From Symsagittifera roscoffensis (Eukaryota; Xenacoelomorpha; Acoela; Convolutidae), in assembly GCF_963678635.1 (NCBI RefSeq), contig NC_087063.1, positions 68,924,727-68,988,726 on the forward strand: a stretch of 64,000 nucleotides of DNA. Reading direction: 5' to 3'. Every line of letters begins with the position of its first letter. Within the stretch, counting starts at the first letter, position 1. The translations under genes and the position numbers were made by a program. Shown piece by piece: positions 11,041 through 19,800 of the stretch. The notes beneath the pieces are model-generated. The model did no database searches, was not told the origin of the DNA, and worked only from the letters and a program-made list of their open reading frames with translations.

Positions 11041-11619
11041 TTATTTAACTCCTAGCTGCTGCTCAGCATTTCTTCTGTTTCGATTAGCTTGCCGCTTGCG
11101 TTTTCCTGGCTTATGAGTATTTTTCTTTGAAATAATATACTTCAAATTCTTGCTATAACGCCTAAGGATCGTAAATGTTTTCAGTTCTAGAGAGGGATCC
11201 TGGTGTATTTCTAAGTACTTTTGCCTTAACTCAGTGAGGTTCTGCTTCCTTCTAGATATCAGGTCTGTTACTATATTAATAACTAATATACCTGACTCTT
11301 TCAACTTAATCTGTAAATCTTCCGTGCCTACACGTTTACAGTAAACGATTGCATAAATATTACGTTTATAGTTTAAAAGAATCTCCTTAAGCTGGTTAGG
11401 AGTTAGTGTGTTAAAGTTATTACTACGGTGTCGACTAATAGAGTTATTAACGGCGTCGTGCCAAATAACAATGTCGTTTCGGTTTAAGAGATAGTGATCA
11501 AGCTGATACTGACAAGTTTTACGGACGTTCACTGCGTTATAGTTGAAACTTAACCCGGGAATGGCTAAGCACGATTGAGATACACGCTTATAGCGCGAAT
11601 TTAACACCTCTTGAAACAT
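11041..11619 (-). CDS. Unknown 192-aa ORF with WHDAVNNS motif
   Basis: An intact ORF whose ATG (11619) is directly preceded by an in-frame TAG. Visible blocks: SRYKRVSQSCLAIPG near the start, NDIVIWHDAVNNSISRH at about residues 49-65, AIVYCKRVGTEDLQIKLKES, GILVINIVTDLISRRKQN, and a very basic C-terminus (KPGKRKRQANRNRRNAEQ). Alternating hydrophobic strands with polar loops resemble an alpha/beta fold such as an SGNH hydrolase, but this is inference. It lies upstream of BEL/Pao gag on the same strand, at the edge of the Ty3-like protease, so it may be a truncated passenger of the insertion or a separate insertion. It carries no stop or frameshift, unlike its neighbours. Confidence 0.5.
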   Translation of the reverse strand: MFQEVLNSRYKRVSQSCLAIPGLSFNYNAVNVRKTCQYQLDHYLLNRNDIVIWHDAVNNSISRHRSNNFNTLTPNQLKEILLNYKRNIYAIVYCKRVGTEDLQIKLKESGILVINIVTDLISRRKQNLTELRQKYLEIHQDPSLELKTFTILRRYSKNLKYIISKKNTHKPGKRKRQANRNRRNAEQQLGVK

Positions 11620-11813
11620 CTAGTAAATTAGCAACAGCACAAGGATCAACATTAGTAAATTATGGAAAAATCCAACTATTCCTTGTTCCAACAAGAACAA
11701 TGGATCAAAACAAGATTTTTAACAAGCCATTCAAACAAACATTTCATATTACTGATATTAAGCACAATATCTCTGGCATACCGTTTATAACTAAATATGT
11801 ACCAACAATATAG
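11620..11813 (+). pseudogene. Ty3-like protease C-terminal fragment
   Basis: Reads KLATAQGSTLVNYGKIQLFLVP, later TFHITDIKHNISGIPFIT, ending at TAG. This is the second half of a retropepsin-like domain (flap and the hydrophobic I-x-G-x-P-F segment near the C-terminus). It resumes plus-strand Ty3-like coding sense after the minus-strand insertion. The catalytic Asp region is not seen. Confidence 0.5.
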
Positions 11814-12034
11814 TAAATAGTAAAATCCATATCAAAGATAAATATACAAAAACGAAAAACACAGCCTTAACATTCTTTCAAAGATTAAACAAACAACCAT
11901 GATTTTTCTCAAAATTTTACCCCATTTATAATCAAGAACGAAAACACCTAAAACCACTATCAGGAAACGTATATAATTTTTCAATAAAACAGGTTCATCA
12001 GTACGACAAAAGTCAAAACAAACAACAACTTTTC

Positions 12035-12829
12035 ATGTCAGATTTCGAGTTTAAACGCATTCATAAGTTTTTCAAAATTACAATCTCATCCATGAAATAC
12101 TTAAAAAACACAAATTCCGATATTATTTCACTACACGTGTATAATAATACACCATATCAAAAAACACTACCCTTAGGAATATTAGGATATTGTGAAACAA
12201 ACGCTGCAACTTCACCTATAAATGAAGTAGCATATCGAGTAAATAATATATTACAACTACTAGATATTTGTCAATCAACAATTCTTGACGAAGAATTATC
12301 CATAAATAATATAATAAGTAATGAAAAAAGAAATACAGATTACTTCACAAAAACACCATATTTCAAACCGGCATTTAATATAACAAATTACACAAAAGAA
12401 CGACAAAAACTTTTAACAATGTTTAATATTCAACATTCACAAATAACGCAAGATGAATTTGAAAAATTAGCTAAACAACTGATAAAATATTCAACAGTCT
12501 ACGCAACATCAAAATTTGACGTTGGAAAAATTAGTTCATCACTACACCTTCCATTAAAACCTGACGCAGTTTTCAAAAAACAAAGAGCAAGTAAAGTACC
12601 GATTCACTTACACGACGAGGTAAATAGATTACTTGATATTTTAGAACAATACGAAATTGTATCACCAGTAAATAAAGAAGAACAACCAAAAGGTATTACC
12701 TTCATCAACCCTGTTATCATTCTAGCAAAAGGTGAATCACTAAAAATAGTTTTAGACGCTAGATATCTCAATTCACTAATTGATGAATCAAAATTTAATA
12801 GGCCATTGAACCAATACAAGTTTTTCTAA
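12035..12829 (+). pseudogene. Ty3-like pol, RT fingers region
   Basis: 264 codons. The C-terminal third is clearly RT: ATSKFDVGKISSSLHLPLK, FKKQRASKVPIHLHDEVNRL, then INPVIILAKGESLKIVLDARYLN and LIDESKFNRPL, the fingers segment just before palm motif A. It ends in a stop at 12829 through a frame change before TADMNSAYNQ. The upstream 120 residues are less conserved and would join protease to RT in the polyprotein. Confidence 0.75.
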
Positions 12830-12864
12830 CAAAGATAAATGGTAAGTAATTTACAACCGCAGAT

Positions 12865-13161
12865 ATGAATAGTGCTTACAATCAAATGCCACTAGATGAA
12901 CAATCACAAAAATTAACAAAATATGTTATTGGAAATCAACAATACGAAATTAATCGATTATTTTATGGAATATCCATAGGACCAGCAGCTTTTTCAGCTT
13001 TCATGAGTAAAAGTTTTAGACCACTAATACTCAAGAAAAATGCAATCACATATTTAGATGATGTTTTTATGCAATCACAAACTAAAGACGAAATGTTTAC
13101 AGTCTTAGAAAAATATCACAAAATACTTCAGAACGAAAAATCTGAAAGCAGCCCACAATAA
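12865..13161 (+). pseudogene. Ty3-like reverse transcriptase palm
   Basis: Contains palm motif A (ADMNSAYNQMPLD, catalytic Asp), the LFYGISIGPAAFSAFM motif B, and the catalytic YLDD box in ITYLDDVFMQSQ. Ends at 13161 by frameshift; the sense continues ...FFLPRVNFLGH in another frame. All three catalytic Asp residues of the polymerase are present, so loss of function is due to the broken frame. Confidence 0.85.
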
Positions 13162-13163
13162 AT

Positions 13164-13708
13164 CACATTTCTTCTTACCACGCGTTAATTTTCTAGGACA
13201 TAATATTGAACAAAACACTATCACCCCATTAAAATCACGCATTGATGCAATTCAAAAACTTCAACCACCAACAAATAAAAAGAAAATCCAAGAATTCCTT
13301 GGAATGTTGAATTTCTTAAGTAAATTTGTTTACAAAATGCAGTTATACTTAAAATCTTTCTATAACATCCTCAGAAAACAAAATAATTTTGAATGGACCA
13401 CTAAACATCAAACACGATTTGAAGAAATTAAAAAACTTTTGACAGAACAAATTTCAAACACAATTCCAGATCCAAACCAACCATTCTATGCAATGTGCGA
13501 TGCTTCAAATTTTGGCATCGGCGCAGCATTATTACAATCACATAGTGGAACAAATGAAATGAATCTTATATCAGCAAATTCACGATTATTCACACAAGCC
13601 GAGCTACAACTCTCTACTCTGATGAGAGAATGTACAGCTATAATATACACACTTACAATTTCTGATACTTGGATCAAAACACCCAACAGTTTTATGTACA
13701 GATCATAA
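13164..13708 (+). pseudogene. Ty3-like RT thumb/connection and RNase H start
   Basis: Open from the frame change (FLPRVNFLGHNI, thumb) through KKIQEFLGMLNFLSKF (connection) to the RNase H domain with FYAMCDASNFGIGAALLQSH (first catalytic Asp) and STLMRECTAIIY (catalytic Glu). Stops at 13706-13708 by a shift just before the LCTDHKPI motif. Confidence 0.8.
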
Positions 13709-14162
13709 ACCAATTATTTTTCTTTTCACCCAAAAATCAAATACTAATCATAGAGTTTATAGATTTCAATTAATTTTAATGTAAATCCCAAACTTACATA
13801 TAGTTTGGACAGCAGGAAAAAACCTTGCATTACCAGATACATTAAGTAGAAATACGCCACCTGAAGTACTTACACGAAAAACTACAGTTGAAATACCAAA
13901 GAATATAAAATTCTACCTCGCAAAAGATGAAACATCACTCCGATTAGAATTTAAATACGCAGTAAAAACTGACATTGATCAATCACAAATAAATAATCTA
14001 CAACATTTTCCACTCTACCTAGAGTGCCAAAATAATCACTATGAAGTTGATTTGTTAGGTACATCTACCTTTAAACCAATTCCATACTCACAATGGATAA
14101 AAAATAACACTCAACAAAAGAAAATAAAACAACAACCGCATAAAAAAATCTTTTTCCATTAG
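13690..14162 (+). pseudogene. Ty3-like RNase H end and linker to (missing) integrase
   Basis: In the frame after the shift: LCTDHKPIIFLFTQK (catalytic Asp), NHRVYRFQLILM, a stop, then IPNLHIVWTAGKNLALPDTLSRN, the standard RNase H terminus of Ty3 pol. The linker follows, to a stop at about 14160. About 50 bases further the fold-back element begins and no integrase is found beyond it. Confidence 0.75.
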
Positions 14163-14209
14163 TTGAAAAAGAAAATTTAACCGATAAAATCAATTTATCA
14201 GGACCACAA

Positions 14210-15698
14210 GCAAATGAAAAGCAAGACTGCTCGTATCAGAGCGAAACCCTGAAAGTTCCGACCGCTTTTTAAGGTTTATGAAGCAGTAAAAAACATGAAA
14301 AAAATAAATGTAATAAAAAATGAAAAAAAAAAGTTCAAAAATTTGATATTTTTTATGAAAATCATCCTCCCACACTCCATATAAAATACAAAAGAATAGT
14401 TTCCGCTCCTTGTAACACATAATTTATTGCAAATTAGCTTTTTTAACCATTATGGAACAATTTCCAAGACGGATTAAATCTCCGCTTAAGCGTTAATAGA
14501 GCGAAATATATCGCGCGTTAATTGTACCAAATTGGCCCAAACGGCAATCTTCAAACCCCCATAACATTACAAAAAATGATCACTGGTAAAATATCTTTTC
14601 AAATTCAAGCTAAGGGCAACAATACCTTTTGAATGATATAGAAGAAATCCGTCAAAAAAGGCTAGTTTAAAAGCCGAAAATTGTCTGAAGAAAAAAACCC
14701 ACCCCGAGCACAAATATTCCGTTACTTTCGTAATCGAGAGAACATTGCCATGCTGATAAATCAGTATCAAAAAGATTCTTGATAAAGGATCAAAAATAGG
14801 CTTAAATTGTTCGGACCTAGTGCAATTTTGTTCTTGATATTAAGAAGCGGTTATAGGCTTCTTCTGTTTTGTTACTAAGGAAAGACAGATACATTTAAGC
14901 ATAATTTTTGAGTTACTTACAAACATGGAGTTGAATTGATAGATATGTTTTTGAATAATTTCCAAAAGTTTCTCTGCGAAGATAATACACAATTTTTTTA
15001 CGCATATGTCTCATTTCAGGACGCTTATAATTTATAAATCGTTCGTGGTGTTCCTTTCTGCTACCAAAACAAAAAAAATTGAAAACGATAAGTTCAAGAA
15101 ACTCGATACAAATAATGCAAGGAATTCGGACAAATTTACATCAATATTTTTGCGTGATTGAGTTGTAGTTCTTATTGTTTAGACTTTCTTAACGAAAGTA
15201 CCGGAATATTTGTGCTCGGGGTGAGTTTTTTTCTTCAGACAAATTTCGACTTTTTTAACTAGCCATTTTTGATTTTTTTTAAAAATATCATTCCAAAAGT
15301 TTTTTTGTGCTTAAACATTTTTTGAGCTAAAATTTTAAAAAATATTTCACCTGTGATTGTTTTTTATAAAGTTTTGGGGGTTTAAAGATTGACATTTTGG
15401 CCAATTTGGGACAATTAACGCGCGATATATTTCGCGCTATTAACGCGTAAGCGGAGATTTATTCTGTATTAGAAATGGTTCCAAATTGGTTGAAGGAAGC
15501 TTAATCGCCATAATTGATCTGTTACTAGGAGCGAAATTTATCACTTGGAATCACAAAAAATCTCAAAGTAAAAAAAAAATCTTTTTTTTTATTACATTTA
15601 ATTTTTTCGTGTTATTTCTGCTCCATATACCTTAGAAGGCAGTCGGAACATTCAAGGCTTCGCCTTGATGCGAGCAGTCTTGTTACGTTTTCTTTTGC
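14210..15698. mobile_element. Fold-back (long inverted repeat) element
   Basis: The left arm (from about 14210) and the reverse complement of the right arm (ending about 15698) match along most of their length. The outermost shared word is caagactgctcg. The best-conserved block is 14484-14620 against 15330-15462 (atctccgctt, aatatatcgcgcgttaattg and a ccccc tract in the same order). Further matching blocks run inward to about 14880 and 15055, leaving a loop of about 170 bases. No protein is encoded. It sits where the Ty3-like integrase should begin. No clear target duplication was found. Confidence 0.8.
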
Positions 15699-16534
15699 AG
15701 GAGGGGTATGTTGAGAGTATCAGTTTTCAGTAACAGCCAACGCAGCAGTGGCAACTGCAACTGTTGATGTCTTTGTTTTGCTCAATTAAAAATTATGTTT
15801 CCAGCATTTTCAACTAAAATGCACTAACTGTACTCGCCATGGATTTCAATTAGCTCATCATTTTTTACTGTTGTTTCGCGACGCTCGTGTGTTTTTGTTC
15901 TTGCTTTATTGCGCAGGCCAACTTACGAGTAATTTGATTTTCTCTGGTGAAAAAATCACTCGTAAAAAGACGCAACAACGATTGGTTAATTTTTTTTTTG
16001 TATGAAATTGGGCAATGAAAAGGGTTCTCAATCAGATTGTTCAATTCAAAATGAGCATCACTGGGAAAAATATTTTAAAAAAGCGAATGTTTTGAATATT
16101 CAAACTTTCCAATTGCTAAATTTGAATGAATTACCCATTTAGTCTTTGAAAAGTTTTTAGGCGTTAGCGTTGTTTCACATAGTACTGTTTTCTTTCTGAT
16201 GACTTGAAAAATGATCACTAAATTTTTTGTGAGCTCATTTATTGAAACGAAAGCGCCAATTTACAGCTGGCTTTGGTTTTTATTTTAGATTGTTTAGGCC
16301 GATATGCCAAAAAGTTGGAAACATCAAAAGCTTCCTAACACTTGTGAACCAAAAAAGATAAACATTTTCATTAAAAAATTCCTAAGACTTAAATGACATG
16401 TTGCAAAGTGACATTGTGTTACTGTTAAAAACATGTTGTAGAAAACCGCGATTTCTTAGGATTCAGACCAAGACGCGGATTCCACATCAAAACTTTAAGA
16501 AACTCTTGATAAAATCAGAAAACGTTTTGAACAA
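15699..16534. other. AT-rich DNA, no gene seen
   Basis: No coding or RNA feature supported on either strand. It lies downstream of the 3' end of the minus-strand host gene. Confidence 0.5.
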
Positions 16535-16593
16535 CGGTGAGATTTTGGAAAAAATCAGTGCAATGGTCACTGATTTTTTCCAAAATCTCACCG
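16535..16593. repeat. Perfect 26-bp inverted repeat with 7-base loop
   Basis: Left arm 16535-16560 and right arm 16568-16593 are exact reverse complements; the loop is caatggt. On the minus strand it lies about 120 bases after the host gene stop codon, so it would form a long perfect stem in the 3' UTR or just beyond it. A perfect 26-bp stem is very unlikely by chance. It could affect RNA stability or 3'-end processing, feed small-RNA processing, or be a recent inverted duplication. Confidence 0.85.
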
Positions 16594-16712
16594 TCTCTAT
16601 TTCTTTTCAAGGCTAGATTTCAAATTCAAAGCTGTTGTTTTTTGCTCAAGTCGTTTTTCAGCCAAAGCATTGCATTAAATGTTTTCGAGACTCTTTCAAA
16701 TGTTGTTCAAAA

Positions 16713-16878
16713 TCATAATATCATATATTTAAAAAAAACCTCTTGCTGTGAAGTTGACTCTTTCCTGATAGCCTGGGATTGCTTCTTGTTTTTACCATTC
16801 GGGGGCTTTCTTGGGTCTCCGTAAGTGACTTTGTAGAGCTTTTGGTCTCCTTCGTAAGCTACAAACGAAACCTCACGC
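16713..16878 (-). CDS. Host EF-hand gene, last exon (E6)
   Basis: Acceptor ttttttgtag followed by one base that completes the codon left by exon 5, then 54 codons and TGA at 16715-16713. The product reads REVSFVAYEGDQKLYKVTYG, then DPRKPPNGKNKKQSQAIRKE: a short beta-like segment followed by a basic tail. The exact phase match to exon 5 across a 3.7-kb intron is the main support. Confidence 0.7.
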
Positions 16879-19800
16879 CTACAAAAAATTAAACGCTGTT
16901 CAATTTGAAGTTGAATTGACTAATGATTCCAATTACCTACGTCATGTTCCCCTTGAATATTTAAAACCTTCAAGTTATTCAAATCAGGTGGCAGGAGTTG
17001 GTTAAGTCCAAAGCGACAGGTCACTAACAGCGGCAATTCCTTATGTTTTAAAAAAAGTTCTAAAAGCGATGCTACTTGAATTATCAACATAAGCACACAA
17101 AAGGACTAGGAATGGGTAAAAGAACAAACAAATTAAAGGTGGGTTCTTAGGCTTTTAGAAAAAGATTTTTTTTTGCCCAGAATTTCACTGCCATAGAAAT
17201 ATTTCAGATGAAATGTCAACAAAACGGTGTTTTTTGGATTTTTTTTGCGTAATCCAAAGTTTTTGCGTAAATTGTTTTGCTTTTTTCGGATTTTTTAACG
17301 TACACCCATGAGCAGGGGCTACTTTTGGGCTGATTGTTTTTTTGTAGAAATCCGGAAATATTTTGAAAGACAAGATGATAGACAATTAAACTAACTCTGG
17401 TGCAATGAGCATGAGATTCAGATATCTATTACATCATAATGAGTATCTACAGAAAATGACCACAATTCATTTTGACTGAAATTGCTTCAAGAGTTTTAAA
17501 TTAGTTGTCGGTTAAATTTAAAATAAATGGGTATTGCTTTTTTCAAACCAAACCATAGGGTTGCCTCAGAATTAAAAAAATCATCCACTATAAAAGGCCT
17601 ATACTCAGGCGCGGATCTAAGAATTTCTCGAGGGGGGGGGGGGGGGGGGGTTTATTTTTAAAAGAATTTTAAAAATTTTGTCGAACTTTTGCTTAGGTCC
17701 GCGAAATTGATTTTCTGAGCGCTCCCCCACCACTATAAAGACCCTAGTTTGACCAATTTTTCAGCGCCGCAGGCGAATTTTTGAAAAAAGGCCAAAAAAA
17801 AAGACGTTTTTAAGCACTTTTTGGAAAATTTCGACCAAAAAATTGCGTTTTTCGGCGCGCGCTCCCCACTCAAAGTTAGTATAGATTGGCGCCGATGGTC
17901 AGTCAGCCAAAAATTGGATATCTGAAAATAGTACAAAGGGGGGACCCTTTGCGTCGGCTGGGGGTCGAATCCCTGTGAGGGAGGAGGGAAGGGAAGTCCG
18001 CTTCCCCCCCCCCTAAATCCGCTACTGCCAATACTAGCGGTTCTGCATATTCGATTTTTAAACTATATAATCAATCCCCCTTAGAGAATTCCCCTTTTTT
18101 TGATGGTAGAAAAATCAATTACTAATTTAGCCTAAGTTTCAAGAAGAAATCAAAAACTCATGCTGGACCATTTGTGTTTTTGAATTACGAAGCTTCAAGT
18201 CATCTAGACTAAATTACCTGAACTAAGATTGAAAGGGATAGTTGATGATGAAACAGTGAATTTTAAAACATTCATACGGTTGAAATTTGTTTGTATGATT
18301 TCACTCTGACTTACGATTCAGATGGTTGACTGCTGTCCAAAAAATAACATGGTCATGCTAAATTTTTAGATAGATTTCCTGACCTACTTTGATTACAAAT
18401 CATAAGACGAACAATTTTTCGCGACAACTCATAAGACAGATAAAAAATCTCTGCCGTTAACACAAGAGGTTTGAATGGTCATCGACTTTTCAAAATAAAG
18501 CAATCAATACCAAAAAACCGTTCAATTGGTCTGTTTTTTTTAATCGGTGGCTATATCACTTCAAACTTAACCTAATATCGTTTGACTTTAAACAAGTTAC
18601 AACAAAAACTATCCTTATTTCAACAAAACGCGTTTTTTCTCCTTTTTGACTGATTTAAGAGCGAAGAATGGGCAATTGATGTTAATAATACTTTGTTAAA
18701 AGTGCACTTAAATTCGCCATAAGTAAAATTAATCTAAATGTTCCGAGCAGTCTCGAGAATGTGAAAAATGAAGGGTTTTCTTTTCAAAATCAGGAAAACT
18801 CAAAAAAGCTCGTAGCTGGTCCTGGGTTGCCTTATTCCAATTGTTCTCTCTACATTGAAAACGAAATAGAGCTTTAGTTGTATTCAGTTGTGTCGTAGAT
18901 TTTTTTCTTCAATTTTTTTGTTTTCCACGCGAATTTAAGTATTACTAATTATAATAAATAAATAATTGTAGTTTCTGCGATTCGCAGAGGATCTATGAAA
19001 GGCTATCTAGCCTGTATAAACATAGACCGTTTCTATTATTTCCCCACACTCCAGACTGAGTTAATTTAGGTACCACTAATTATCATTGAATGGGTTGAGT
19101 GATATATCATTTTCAAATCTTTTCTTTAGCTTTTTGGAACAAAAAGTGACTATTGGAATTTGCGACCATTTTCAACCTAAGATGAAGCTTTCAGTTACGC
19201 AGCTCGTGTGACTTACAGAGAGTAACTTTAAAATGTGTGACTTTATCACGAACCCCGGGTTGCCCCCCATAGAAGATAATGCGCAACCATGCACATCCAT
19301 GCATGATTTGTATGGAAAAGGACTAATCATACGTAGCACATACGTTGGTTTCGAAAACCCTCAAAATAGCTTTTAAACGGAGTAAAATAGTAATAAAACG
19401 GTTTCTCATCATTATGCAAGCTGTTGGTAAAATATCAAAAACTTTCACCATTCAAATCATACGTCGCAACATATATGGTGCTACGTATGGAAGAGATTTT
19501 TCACCATAGTTTTTTTTCTCTAGAAAACCGTAAAAATAGAGGTTAATTTACAAAAATGATTGACAAAAATTATCCGTAGTGCAAAATACGCTTTTATTAG
19601 ATTTTGATTTTTTTTCCACCTTGCAAACCATACGTTGCACCATATATGGTGCTATTTATGGAAACGATGCTTCCATACAAAAACAACTTTAATTGAGCAT
19701 GCGATATCATAAACAACACCGAAATTTTTTTTCTTGTGAACCAAATTTTTGCTCTGAACGGCGGAACAAAGATTTTTTTTGATTATTCAGTTTCTCTGTC

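Larger units (their letters stand above)
1..14209 (+). mobile_element. Ty3-like LTR retrotransposon, decayed and interrupted
   Basis: Plus-strand pieces read in the order gag (485-3820), protease edge (3829-3975 and 11620-11813), reverse transcriptase (12035-13161), connection/RNase H (13164-14161). This is the Ty3 order before integrase. Asn/Thr/Lys/Gln-rich, AT-biased codon use ties the pieces together and separates them from the BEL/Pao element that interrupts the protease. The left end lies outside the window. The right end is lost at the fold-back element starting at 14210, so integrase and the 3' LTR are missing. Several frameshifts and stops make it non-autonomous. No LTR was seen, so the family call rests on the protein motifs. 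Confidence 0.8.

Noticed and set aside
17940-18010. GGTCGAATCCC, resembling a tRNA T-arm
   Set aside because: No matching acceptor, D-arm or anticodon arm could be folded around it; it is MITE interior.
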